NCBI GenBank assembly: GCA_966186595.1
Contig: CBIFWO010000012.1
Location: 1-25,591, forward strand
DNA from: JALRBM01 sp966186595
GTDB taxonomy: Bacteria; Patescibacteriota; Saccharimonadia; Saccharimonadales; Saccharimonadaceae
Reading direction: 5' to 3'
Length of the DNA: 25,591 nt
Part shown: piece after piece, positions 15,921 to 21,168 of the stretch
Position numbering within the stretch: the first letter of the stretch is position 1
Layout of the letters: every line of letters starts with the position of its first letter
Notes under the pieces: generated by a model
Database searches by the model: none
Told to the model about the DNA's origin: nothing
Seen by the model: only the letters and a program-made list of their open reading frames with translations
Made by a program: the position numbers and the translations under genes

Positions 15921-16075
15921 TTCTTGACTTCTTCTGGTGCCCAGGAGAAGAGGAGGCGAGCGGATAGGCCACACTTCGTGTGTTTCCCTTTTTTTGCCAC
16001 GGGGTGTGAAGTTCCCCCGCTCGCCTCCGCATAAGAACCGTTCAACCAAAGGGACCAGATGCATACTTGAACACG

Positions 16076-16153
16076 ATGTTCCCGGATGCCGAGTCCAAGG
16101 AAGTCAGCGAGAGTCGCTGGCGAGAGATCAAGGAGCAGAGCAAGAAGAAGTAG
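16076..16153 (+). CDS. Cassette D: possible 25-residue charged peptide
   Basis: From ATG 16076 the frame encodes 25 residues (MFPDAESKEVSESRWREIKE then QSKKK) and stops just before a clear terminator hairpin. This is where the reading frames of the other GC-rich units sit. The peptide is very hydrophilic, with a lysine tail. No good ribosome binding site precedes ATG 16076. A TTG at 16067 lies 12 bases after AAAGGGA and would add three residues. An in-frame stop codon about 70 bases upstream limits the frame. The coding call is therefore tentative and the RNA itself may be the product. Confidence 0.35.
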   Translation: MFPDAESKEVSESRWREIKEQSKKK

Positions 16154-16179
16154 CGGCGGCGATTACTTCTTCGGGACGG

Positions 16180-16208
16180 GTGCCGATCAGTGATCGGCAC
16201 GCGCTTTT
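16180..16208 (+). terminator. Terminator-like hairpin in cassette D
   Basis: GTGCCGAT (16180-16187) pairs perfectly with ATCGGCAC (16193-16200), followed by GCGCTTTT. It lies 26 bases after the stop codon of the 25-residue frame. Confidence 0.65.
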
Positions 16209-16218
16209 AGCGCACAGG

Positions 16219-16237
16219 ACCGCAAGATATCCCTGTC
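16219..16237 (+). repeat. 3' arm of the long-range inverted repeat in cassette D
   Basis: GATATCCCTGTC at 16226-16237 is the perfect complement of 15902-15913. It lies directly before the CGTCTCCC element shared with cassette E. Confidence 0.85.
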
Positions 16238-16245
16238 CGTCTCCC
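16232..16245 (+). repeat. Direct repeat CCTGTCCGTCTCCC, copy 1 (cassette D)
   Basis: These 14 bases recur exactly at 16670-16683. In both copies the first half is part of the 3' arm of the long-range repeat. The second half (CGTCTCCC) pairs with a GGGAG(G/A)CG segment 29 to 31 bases further on. Confidence 0.85.
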
Positions 16246-16284
16246 ATCGTATAGAAAAATATTTGTATATAGCGGGAGGCGAGA

Positions 16285-16313
16285 TTGACGGAATAGCACT
16301 TCGCGGGTATAAT
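16285..16313 (+). promoter_or_regulatory. Promoter of cassette E
   Basis: TTGACG (16285-16290), 17 bases, TATAAT (16308-16313): five of six and six of six matches to the sigma70 consensus. The transcript would start near 16320. Confidence 0.85.
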
Positions 16314-16319
16314 ATTTTA

Positions 16320-16409
16320 TGCTCCGAGGTGCTGTTTTATTTCTAGACAGGTGCCTCGTGAGAGCACCTAGACAGGAATAGCACCTCACATTTCATCTCA
16401 ATGAGGGAG
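16320..16409 (+). promoter_or_regulatory. Structured leader of cassette E with alternative pairings
   Basis: GAGGTGCT (16326-16333) can pair with AGCACCTC (16380-16387), enclosing an inner hairpin AGGTGC/GCACCT (16349-16354 with 16364-16369). The segment 16371-16384 can instead pair with 16662-16675 near the transcript end, and the two pairings compete. CTAGACAGG occurs twice (16343 and 16368). The ribosome binding site AGGGAG (16404-16409) follows. Confidence 0.6.
16371..16384 (+). repeat. 5' arm of the long-range inverted repeat in cassette E
   Basis: GACAGGAATAGCAC is the exact reverse complement of 16662-16675. It corresponds in position and partly in sequence to the 5' arm in cassette D. 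Confidence 0.88.
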
Positions 16410-16418
16410 TGTGACGAA

Positions 16419-16619
16419 GTGCTCCGCCTCTTGCTTCTGCTCGCGGCCGGTCTCATGATGACCACGCTCAAGACCAAACCCGGATGGGTGAGGTGCAGCG
16501 ATGGATCTCTGGAGTGCGAGTGGTGCTGTCCCAACACCCACCGCGGTGCGGGCGGCCCGCTCACGTGCAACACGTGCGAAGACACGGGTCATCTGCGCGG
16601 TTGTGCAACACGCAAGTAG
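16419..16619 (+). CDS. Cassette E: 66-residue cysteine-rich small protein
   Basis: I recognise no family. The best start is GTG 16419, nine bases after AGGGAG; an in-frame ATG at 16401 lies before that site. From the GTG the protein begins with a hydrophobic segment (LRLLLLLAAGLMM, about 2-14), a possible membrane anchor or uncleaved signal. Seven cysteines follow in about 40 residues: one in VRCSD, then a CEWCC cluster after LE, TCNTCEDTG and a final GCATRK. The TCNTCEDTGHL part resembles the CxxCxGxG zinc-binding repeat of DnaJ, so zinc or disulfide binding is plausible. Codons are strongly G/C-ending. Whether the cysteine part lies inside or outside the cell is not clear, and that decides between zinc and disulfides. 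Confidence 0.65.
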   Translation: MLRLLLLLAAGLMMTTLKTKPGWVRCSDGSLECEWCCPNTHRGAGGPLTCNTCEDTGHLRGCATRK

Positions 16620-16629
16620 CTTCAGGGAG

Positions 16630-16649
16630 GCACGTCGTTCGCGGCGTGC
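16630..16649 (+). terminator. Hairpin after the cassette E gene
   Basis: GCACGTCG (16630-16637) pairs with CGGCGTGC (16642-16649, one T:G) around TTCG. The tail is not T-rich, so it may protect the mRNA end or act as a structural element and not as a terminator. Confidence 0.5.
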
Positions 16650-16661
16650 TTATCGGACGCT

Positions 16662-16675
16662 GTGCTATTCCTGTC
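16662..16675 (+). repeat. 3' arm of the long-range inverted repeat in cassette E
   Basis: GTGCTATTCCTGTC, a perfect 14-base complement of 16371-16384, lies immediately before the terminator stem. Confidence 0.88.
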
Positions 16676-16683
16676 CGTCTCCC
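16670..16683 (+). repeat. Direct repeat CCTGTCCGTCTCCC, copy 2 (cassette E)
   Basis: Identical to 16232-16245. Its second half forms the left side of the cassette E terminator stem. Confidence 0.85.
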
Positions 16684-16731
16684 TACGTTCATATTTTAAG
16701 GAATGTGATTATAGGGAGACGTTTTATTTTT
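16676..16731 (+). terminator. Terminator of cassette E
   Basis: CGTCTCCCTA (16676-16685) pairs perfectly with TAGGGAGACG (16712-16721). TTTTATTTTT follows directly. The loop of 26 bases is large for an intrinsic terminator, but the stem plus T-tract is convincing. Confidence 0.75.
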
Positions 16732-16739
16732 GTCATCAA

Positions 16740-16773
16740 CATCTATACATATCCTATGTGTAGATGTTATACT
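16740..16773 (+). promoter_or_regulatory. Palindrome and -10 box in front of cassette F
   Basis: CATCTATACATA (16740-16751) and TATGTGTAGATG (16755-16766) form a 27-base inverted repeat with one mismatch. It sits against a TATACT -10 box (16768-16773), where a -35 box or an operator is expected. No clear -35 hexamer is present, so activator or repressor control is possible. Confidence 0.55.
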
Positions 16774-16779
16774 GAGGAC

Positions 16780-16917
16780 CATCACCGTCCGGTGATAGCG
16801 CTCGGCGACCGCGTAGGTCCCAGCGTGCAAGTTGTGGGTGGTCGAGGGCGAAGCTCTTCTACCCACACCAACCGCATGGTCCGAAGATCGGACCGGCGAC
16901 TGCAGAGGAGCAGAACG
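16780..16917 (+). promoter_or_regulatory. Structured 138-base leader of cassette F
   Basis: Visible helices are TCACC/GGTGA (near 16783-16797), GTGGGT with ACCCAC (about 16835 and 16860) and GGTCCG/CGGACC (about 16878-16895). The leader ends in a strong ribosome binding site (GAGGAG, seven bases before ATG). It contains AAGCTCTTCT (16851-16860), the same ten bases that begin the cassette B and C transcripts. Confidence 0.5.
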
Positions 16918-17037
16918 ATGAACAGCATCGGCTACGGCTACCCCTTCACGCCGCCCTACGGGTTCGGCACGGGGAGCCTGGCGTTCGGCGACGAGAACGA
17001 GGACCACATCGTGAAGGGCTACGACTTCACGAAGTAG
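16918..17037 (+). CDS. Cassette F: 39-residue small protein
   Basis: I recognise no family. The peptide begins MNSIGYGYPFTPPYGFGTG, rich in Gly, Pro, Tyr and Phe, continues with SLAFGDENEDHIV and ends KGYDFTK. It has no hydrophobic membrane segment and is probably flexible. ATG 16918 is fixed by GAGGAG seven bases upstream, and the codons are nearly all G/C-ending, so translation is likely. Longer in-frame extension upstream would cross the cassette E terminator and is rejected. A seven-base-pair hairpin (TAGTCCG/CGGACTA, 17035-17052) covers the stop codon. The unit has its own promoter region, long leader and terminator and lies 117 bases before the dus gene. Confidence 0.72.
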   Translation: MNSIGYGYPFTPPYGFGTGSLAFGDENEDHIVKGYDFTK

Positions 17038-17068
17038 TCCGTCGCCGGACTAGCACCTGCAAGACCAC

Positions 17069-17124
17069 GCCCGCCGCCCTTCGAGCCCTCACGGGTTCAG
17101 GGCGGTGGGCTACATTCCTTTTTA
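17069..17124 (+). terminator. Terminator of cassette F
   Basis: A 12-base-pair stem (17069-17080 with 17099-17110, one G:T) encloses a second helix GAGCCC/GGGTTC. TACATTCCTTTTT follows. Confidence 0.88.
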
Positions 17125-17137
17125 GACTCTTTTTTGC

Positions 17138-17143
17138 TATAAT
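17138..17143 (+). promoter_or_regulatory. -10 box of the dus gene
   Basis: TATAAT, 11 bases before ATG 17155, giving a leader of about five bases with no ribosome binding site. Confidence 0.5.
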
Positions 17144-17154
17144 AAGTAATAATT

Positions 17155-18114
17155 ATGAATTTCTGGCAAGAACTTCCTAAGCCGTTTTTTATTCTGGCCC
17201 CGATGGAGGCCGTGACCGATGTTGTCTTTCGTCATGTGGTCGCACATGCCGCCAAGCCAGACATTTTCTTTACCGAATTTACCAATGCCAGTAGCTATGC
17301 CAGCGAGAAGGGAATCCATAGCACGCGGGGGCGACTAACGTTCACCGCAGACGAGCACCCAATGGTCGCTCAAATCTGGGGCAACAAACCGGACGAATTC
17401 GCTTACATGGCGCGCGGCCTCGCAGAGAGGGGCTATAAAGGTATCGACATTAACATGGGGTGTCCAGATAAGTCAGTCGTAAAGGGTGGAGCGGGAAGCG
17501 CATTGATCCGTACGCCCGAGCTAGCTGGACAACTTATTGCCGCCGCAAAGGAAGGGGGCCTGCCCGTCAGCGTCAAAACACGCCTTGGCTACAGCTCGAC
17601 CGATGAGCAGCGCGAGTGGCTCACATTTCTCCTAAAACAAGGTATCGTCAACCTCACCATCCATCTGCGCACCCGCAAAGAAATGAGTAAGGTCCCCGCG
17701 CACTACGAATTAATTCCCGAAATCAAAAAACTGCGCGACGAAATCGCGCCCGGGACGCTACTAACAATCAATGGCGATATTCAGGATAGGCAGCACGGGC
17801 TGGAACTTGTCGAAAAATACGATGTCGACGGTATTATGATCGGCCGTGGGATTTTTCATAACCCTTTTGCATTCGAGACAGAAAAACGCGGACACAACAG
17901 GGAAGAATTAATTGCGCTGCTTAACCTCCACCTGGATCTCTTTGACAAATACTCGACTGAATTAGAGCCACATCGCTATGAACCGCTAAAGCGCTTTTTC
18001 AAAATTTACATCCGCGACTTTCCTGGCGCCAGCGAACTCCGCGAACAGCTGATGCACACAACATCCACTAATGAGGTCCGAGCAATTTTGACAGACATCT
18101 CAAAGGTTGCGTAA
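17155..18114 (+). CDS. dus: tRNA-dihydrouridine synthase
   Basis: This FMN enzyme reduces uridine to dihydrouridine in the D-loop of tRNA using NADPH. The 319-residue protein has the TIM-barrel signatures: FFILAPMEAVTDVVFR (11-26, FMN phosphate and substrate side), DINMGCPDKSVVKGGAGSALI (98-118) with catalytic Cys103, VSVKTRLG (138-145, FMN-binding Lys), TIHLRTRKEM (the family HgRt segment), TINGDI and GIMIGRGIFHNPF (phosphate-binding GRG). The C-terminal helical domain (about 245-319) binds tRNA. Length is normal for bacterial Dus (310-345). Which D-loop positions it modifies cannot be read from the sequence. It begins right after the cassette F terminator from its own -10 box. Confidence 0.93.
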   Translation: MNFWQELPKPFFILAPMEAVTDVVFRHVVAHAAKPDIFFTEFTNASSYASEKGIHSTRGRLTFTADEHPMVAQIWGNKPDEFAYMARGLAERGYKGIDINMGCPDKSVVKGGAGSALIRTPELAGQLIAAAKEGGLPVSVKTRLGYSSTDEQREWLTFLLKQGIVNLTIHLRTRKEMSKVPAHYELIPEIKKLRDEIAPGTLLTINGDIQDRQHGLELVEKYDVDGIMIGRGIFHNPFAFETEKRGHNREELIALLNLHLDLFDKYSTELEPHRYEPLKRFFKIYIRDFPGASELREQLMHTTSTNEVRAILTDISKVA

Positions 18115-18135
18115 TACGCAATGATGAGGTACACT
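18107..18135 (+). promoter_or_regulatory. Promoter of the probable ncRNA
   Basis: TTGCGT (18107-18112), 17 bases, TACACT (18130-18135). The -35 lies in the last codons of dus. The start predicted near 18142 coincides with the first base of a perfect stem. Confidence 0.6.
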
Positions 18136-18140
18136 TGCTT

Positions 18141-18372
18141 ACTAGCTCCTGTTGACTGCTCTGATAAGTCGACCCGAGCTAGGATGCTGCCACTGGCAGG
18201 GTTGGGCATCCAATCGCCTGAGTATTGCGATCGAGATCAGGTTACTCCAGGGAGGTCTCCCTTTTAGCGGGTACACTCTCGTGATCTTAAGGCACAAGGC
18301 TGGGTGGCGGCAACCACCCAGCCCATCTACTTTCTCGACCACGAAAAAACACGGAACTTGTCCGTGTTTTTT
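18141..18372 (+). ncRNA. Probable structured non-coding RNA between dus and the SulP gene
   Basis: No reading frame of interest lies here, but the segment is dense in helices and has its own promoter and terminators. The 5' end forms CTAGCTC/GAGCTAG (18142-18148 with 18176-18182), with TTGACT/AGTCGA nested inside. GATGC/GCATC (about 18183-18210) encloses TGCC/GGCA. CCTGA/TCAGG (about 18217-18241) follows, then GGGAG/CTCCC (about 18250-18261). A perfect ten-base-pair stem lies at 18298-18307/18314-18323 and the final terminator at 18344-18372. It cannot be a leader for a gene, because the next gene is convergent. It does not match tRNA, tmRNA, RNase P RNA or the conserved tip of SRP RNA. The length would be about 185 or 230 bases, depending on which hairpin ends it. 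Confidence 0.6.
18344..18372. terminator. Bidirectional intrinsic terminator
   Basis: AAAAAACACGGA (18344-18355) is the perfect complement of TCCGTGTTTTTT (18361-18372) with a five-base loop. It gives a stem with a T-tract on both strands, so it serves both the ncRNA and the convergent SulP gene. Confidence 0.9.
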
Positions 18373-18389
18373 GATGTGAAGGCCGAAGA

Positions 18390-19682
18390 CTAGTAACCAC
18401 TCTCTTCGCTTGGAAGTAAGAGCCGACCATCCCGCCCGCGACTTCCGCGTAGCTTGCCATGTGCAGCATATGCCAGATGAAGCAGTAATCCAGCGCCTAC
18501 GCCTATCACCAAATCAGTAAATACTGTAAGTGTCAAAGTAACCAAAAGGACACTGCCAAGTTGCCAGTTCTTGTATCGTACAAAATGCGCCACCTCCTTG
18601 TACTCGCTTATCTTGATCGCAGTGACAATAAGCACTGCCGCAAGCGCAGAAAGCGGAATAGCAGCAGCCAGCGGCGCAAGCGCTACAATAAATGCCACGA
18701 CAACCAGCGCGTGAATCATCGATGCAACACGACTAGCTGCACCATTCTTGATAATTGTTCCCGTGCGCGCAATCACGGCCGTTGCTGGAATCCCACCAAA
18801 CAACGCCGACCCGATATTAGCAACACCCTGTGCTGCAAGCTCCTGATTCGAACGATGACGGGTCTTGGTCAGGCGATCAGCGACTACTGCACACAATAAA
18901 CTCTCAATCGCAATTAGACCAGCAATCTGAAGAGCCGGCAGCCACAAATCGCGGTTCATCAAGCCACTAAAAGTCAGTTCGTCCAACTTGAAATCCGGAA
19001 AGCCAAGCGGCAGTGCACCGTACTGCGTTCCTAATGTCGGTACGCCCGCAAAGAATGGGATAAATAATACCGCCAGTGTTGCCAAGGTAACACCAATAAG
19101 TGTCGGAGGAATCTTGGCCAGCAGTCGGATCTTTGGCACAAATAAAATCACCATTAACGAAATGAGGCCAATCGCAAGTGTAGGCAAACTTGCAGTAAAG
19201 AGATGGCTCAATGTCTCCCATAGCTTCCCCGCAAAATGTTCGTGCGACGCAATACCGCTTAACCCCAGAAAACTATTAAGCTGTCCGCACAAAATCACAA
19301 TCGCGACACCAGCGGTAAAGCCAAGCACCACCGACTCAGGAACCTTACGAATATAACGACCCAATCCAATGAGAGCAAATGCCACAAGAAATAACGCTGC
19401 CAGAATCGTGATGTATGGGACCTGGTGCAGTCCATGCTCCTTTATAATAACTGCGAGTATTGGCACCATCGCCGCCGCAGGTCCCGAGACACTATACGAC
19501 GAACCGGCAAATGCCGCCGCCAAAAAACCTGCAATTCCCGCAGTATACAGCCCCAGAATAGGCGGCACTCCTGTAGCGATCGCGAGCGCTAGCGAAAGCG
19601 GCAGCGCAACAATACCGACCGTCAGGCCGGCTCCAAGGTCCTGAAAAAACTTTTGCTTTGAATAGCTGGCGATATCTGGCAT
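18390..19682 (-). CDS. SulP-family inorganic anion transporter lacking a STAS domain
   Basis: SulP (SLC26-like) proteins carry sulfate, bicarbonate or other anions across the membrane by proton or sodium symport, or by exchange. Visible features are the N-terminal signature DLGAGLTVGIVALPLSLALAIATG with PPILGLYTAGIAG, then GSSYSVSGPAAAM (anion-binding region), LGFTAGVAIVI, ESLLCAVVADRLT, NQELAAQGVANIGSALFGGIPATAVIARTG and about a dozen membrane segments. The protein stops soon after the last segment (HGKLRGSRGRDGRLLLPSEES), so the cytoplasmic STAS domain usual in the family is absent. I favour ATG 19682 (MPDIASYSKQKFF), which begins just before the conserved core and follows a TTTAAA box by six bases. 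GTG 19769 is the alternative and adds 29 residues. Substrate is not assigned. Confidence 0.9.
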   Translation of the reverse strand: MPDIASYSKQKFFQDLGAGLTVGIVALPLSLALAIATGVPPILGLYTAGIAGFLAAAFAGSSYSVSGPAAAMVPILAVIIKEHGLHQVPYITILAALFLVAFALIGLGRYIRKVPESVVLGFTAGVAIVILCGQLNSFLGLSGIASHEHFAGKLWETLSHLFTASLPTLAIGLISLMVILFVPKIRLLAKIPPTLIGVTLATLAVLFIPFFAGVPTLGTQYGALPLGFPDFKLDELTFSGLMNRDLWLPALQIAGLIAIESLLCAVVADRLTKTRHRSNQELAAQGVANIGSALFGGIPATAVIARTGTIIKNGAASRVASMIHALVVVAFIVALAPLAAAIPLSALAAVLIVTAIKISEYKEVAHFVRYKNWQLGSVLLVTLTLTVFTDLVIGVGAGLLLHLAYAAHGKLRGSRGRDGRLLLPSEESGY

Positions 19683-19924
19683 ACGCCGTTTAAACTGTTT
19701 TTTGGCAATGTGAAGAATATGACCCACAATTATTCCATTCCCTCGAGAAATCATCGGCCTGATCTGCACATTAGATGACTTTTTACCTCAAAAAAGATAC
19801 AAAAAGCCAAGTAGCATGCACATGCGCAGCTGGGATTCCACGAGAATTATATGATGTCCTCATCTGTTATACCACAGCATGTGTATATTGCAAACAGCTC
19901 CGCGATAATCCGAGGGGGAAATGA

Positions 19925-19930
19925 TATACT
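19925..19930 (+). promoter_or_regulatory. -10 box of the hypothetical gene at 19940
   Basis: TATACT, nine bases before the ATG, so the leader would be about three bases. Confidence 0.5.
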
Positions 19931-19939
19931 AAAATCGTC

Positions 19940-20290
19940 ATGAGTAGTCCTGAGGTACCAAAAGGAGAGAAACCATCTGGCATTCCGCGGATCACATCGG
20001 AGGATCTAGAAGGGTTTGACCCCGGACGGGATTTCACTCCACAGTTTGAAGCGTTGAAAATGGAACAGCCAGAGCTAGCCAGGTGGCTCATTACAGGAAA
20101 TTCCCTTGGATCTAGTCCTGAAGACCTCAGAGCAAGGCGCGCATTTATTGCGGGCGTAATGGGCACTTATGCCCTTATAAGCACAGCGTTAGCAGTCGAG
20201 CGGTTCAAGCAAGAAATGGACGAGACGAATCCAATAGACCCTCCTAATGATGGCGACGACGCCGGTGAAGATCTGCGACCTTCAGCCTGA
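19940..20290 (+). CDS. Hypothetical protein, 116 residues
   Basis: I do not recognise a family. The protein has a charged, proline-containing N-terminal half (MSSPEVPKGEKPSGIPRITS, then EDLEGFDPGRDF), a helical middle (FEALKMEQPELARWLITGN), one hydrophobic stretch (about 70-86, FIAGVMGTYALISTALAV) that could be a single membrane helix, and a strongly acidic tail (DPPNDGDDAGED). Codon use matches resident genes, and a -10 box sits just before the ATG. Its 3' end overlaps the end of convergent atpC by 47 bases, which is longer than usual; the last residues of one of the two are therefore less constrained. I consider it a real gene with moderate confidence. Confidence 0.6.
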   Translation: MSSPEVPKGEKPSGIPRITSEDLEGFDPGRDFTPQFEALKMEQPELARWLITGNSLGSSPEDLRARRAFIAGVMGTYALISTALAVERFKQEMDETNPIDPPNDGDDAGEDLRPSA

Positions 20291-20669
20291 CCATGTGGCG
20301 ATCGACTAATTGGTGAGCCTGTTCTAGTTCTACCTGGTTTTTGGCATTGTCCTGCATATGGATAGCGCGTTCAAGCGCGGCTTTGCTTTCAGATTCGATA
20401 ATATCCTCACCGTAGTCAGCCTCATCGACAAGGATTCGCACCTTGTCCTGGGAAATTTCCGCAACACCGCCATTGATCGCAAAATAATCCAGGAGTGTAT
20501 CCGGATCAACTTTTTTATATCTGACGGCTAAAACCCCAGGAGTTGCCATCGTTACAAGTGGTTCATGCCCAGGGAACACTGCGATGTCACCAGCGGCAGT
20601 CGGAAGCATTACTTCGTAGACCTCTTGGTCAACTTTTTTGCCCAGGAGGGTAATCAGTTCAAGATTCAT
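20244..20669 (-). CDS. atpC: ATP synthase F1 epsilon subunit
   Basis: Epsilon is part of the central stalk of the F1 motor and can inhibit ATP hydrolysis. The 141-residue protein has the N-terminal beta-sandwich (LELITLLGKKVDQEVYEVMLPTAAGDIAVFPGHEPLVTMATPGVLAVR, with the family PGHxPL segment), then FAINGGVAEISQDKVRILVDEAD, and a C-terminal pair of helices (SESKAALERAIHMQDNA, QVELEQAHQLVDRHMVRLKV). Unusually for the family, it is not directly after atpD: a GC-rich membrane-protein unit with its own promoter and terminator intervenes. atpC has its own TATCAT -10 box eight bases before the ATG. It can therefore be expressed independently of the other subunits. It overlaps the convergent hypothetical gene by 47 bases. 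Confidence 0.92.
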   Translation of the reverse strand: MNLELITLLGKKVDQEVYEVMLPTAAGDIAVFPGHEPLVTMATPGVLAVRYKKVDPDTLLDYFAINGGVAEISQDKVRILVDEADYGEDIIESESKAALERAIHMQDNAKNQVELEQAHQLVDRHMVRLKVADLHRRRRHH

Positions 20670-20677
20670 ATACCTTT

Positions 20678-20683
20678 ATGATA
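20678..20683 (-). promoter_or_regulatory. -10 box of atpC
   Basis: TATCAT on the minus strand, eight bases before ATG 20669. It gives atpC its own nearly leaderless transcript after the cassette G terminator. Confidence 0.45.
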
Positions 20684-20684
20684 A

Positions 20685-20707
20685 CAAAAAAACTCGCTAC
20701 TGGCGAG
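20685..20707 (-). terminator. Terminator of cassette G
   Basis: On the minus strand CTCGC and GCGAG (20707-20703 and 20697-20693) form a five-pair stem followed by eight T. It separates cassette G from atpC. Confidence 0.75.
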
Positions 20708-20742
20708 AGGAATAACAGGGGAAATCAGGTAGGGGAAGTCCG

Positions 20743-20773
20743 GGCGAGGGTAGCGCGAACGCCACCCTCCGCC
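20743..20773 (-). terminator. Hairpin downstream of the cassette G gene
   Basis: GGCG, a bulged G, AGGGTGGCG pairs with CGCTACCCTCGCC (one G:T) around a short loop, ten bases after the stop codon. No T-tract follows directly; the true end is probably the hairpin at 20685-20707. Confidence 0.55.
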
Positions 20774-20783
20774 ACGTTGGAGG

Positions 20784-21149
20784 TCAGAAGACACTCCAAC
20801 CCCACGCCGACTGGCCGATCCACACGATCAGCGCGAACCATCCGTAGAGCGCGAGGGCTGTCCAGATGATGATCGCAGCGGGTCCTGCCTCCTTCAGCGT
20901 GCCCCGAAAGAGCATGCAGACGAAGATGACCGTCAGCAGCACCGCGAGTGGCCCACTCAGAAGCGTGAACAACTTCGCAGCAAGCCACCCCTGACCCGCC
21001 AAGATCGGCACGACACCAATCAGCAGGACGCCGAGGCCCAGGCCAATGATGTAGCGAAGGTACGAGTCGTGGCTCGGCTTCTGTGGCTCGACCACCTCCT
21101 TGTGATCAGGGTGATGGGGCCGCTCGAACGGCTCGGATGCATACGGCAT
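20784..21149 (-). CDS. Cassette G: GC-rich three-TM membrane protein inserted between atpD and atpC
   Basis: I do not recognise the family. The 121-residue protein has a hydrophilic N-terminus rich in His, Pro, Glu and Lys (about 1-30, MPYASEPFERPHHPDHKEVV), then three membrane segments at about 33-52, 62-81 and 90-111. It ends with a tryptophan-rich stretch (IGQSAWGWSVF). Codons end mostly in G or C, in contrast to atpD and atpC. ATG 21149 is fixed by a very strong ribosome binding site (GGAGGGAG, six bases upstream). The gene lies between atpD and atpC but has its own promoter, leader hairpin and terminator, so it is a separate unit. It is not a recognisable AtpI or AtpZ, and a role in ATP synthase is not shown. 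Confidence 0.82.
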   Translation of the reverse strand: MPYASEPFERPHHPDHKEVVEPQKPSHDSYLRYIIGLGLGVLLIGVVPILAGQGWLAAKLFTLLSGPLAVLLTVIFVCMLFRGTLKEAGPAAIIIWTALALYGWFALIVWIGQSAWGWSVF

Positions 21150-21168
21150 GTCAAACTCCCTCCTACCT

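Larger units (their letters stand above)
15859..16281 (+). ncRNA. Cassette D transcript: highly structured RNA with a possible small reading frame
   Basis: This segment of about 420 bases holds no convincing long gene. It does hold several perfect helices. TCCCTGTC (15887-15894) pairs with GACAGGGA (15902-15909). The latter can instead pair with the segment at 16226-16237. A 12-base-pair stem pairs 15952-15963 with 16017-16028 and hides an AGGAGG ribosome-binding-like sequence. CACAC/GTGTG pairs inside its loop. A terminator hairpin lies at 16180-16200. CGTCTCCC (16238-16245) pairs with GGGAGGCG (16274-16281). It may be a structured mRNA for a tiny peptide or a non-coding RNA. I know of no named RNA family with this form; it lacks the hallmarks of RNase P RNA, tmRNA and SRP RNA. 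Confidence 0.55.

Noticed and set aside
15902..16237. Retron-type msr-msd RNA
   Set aside because: Flanking inverted repeats are suggestive, but no reverse transcriptase gene is in the window and no branching-guanosine context is recognisable.
15937..16254. 105-codon reading frame starting at GTG across unit D
   Set aside because: It runs through the 12-base-pair stem, the terminator hairpin and the 3' repeat arm. The translation is low in complexity and unlike a protein. The RNA structures explain the sequence better.
15902..16675. Terminal inverted repeats of a transposon or MITE
   Set aside because: The arms lie inside the transcripts, not at the unit edges. No target-site duplication is seen, no transposase is present, and the two units have different but self-complementary arms.
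16501..17037. 178-codon frame ending with the 39-residue protein of unit F
   Set aside because: The upstream part crosses the unit E gene in another frame, its terminator and the unit F promoter. The strong ribosome binding site before ATG 16918 fixes the short form.
19770..19939. Possible gene or RNA in the gap between the SulP gene and the hypothetical gene at 19940
   Set aside because: Only promoter-like AT-rich stretches and a -10 box are visible; no reading frame or stable hairpin stands out.
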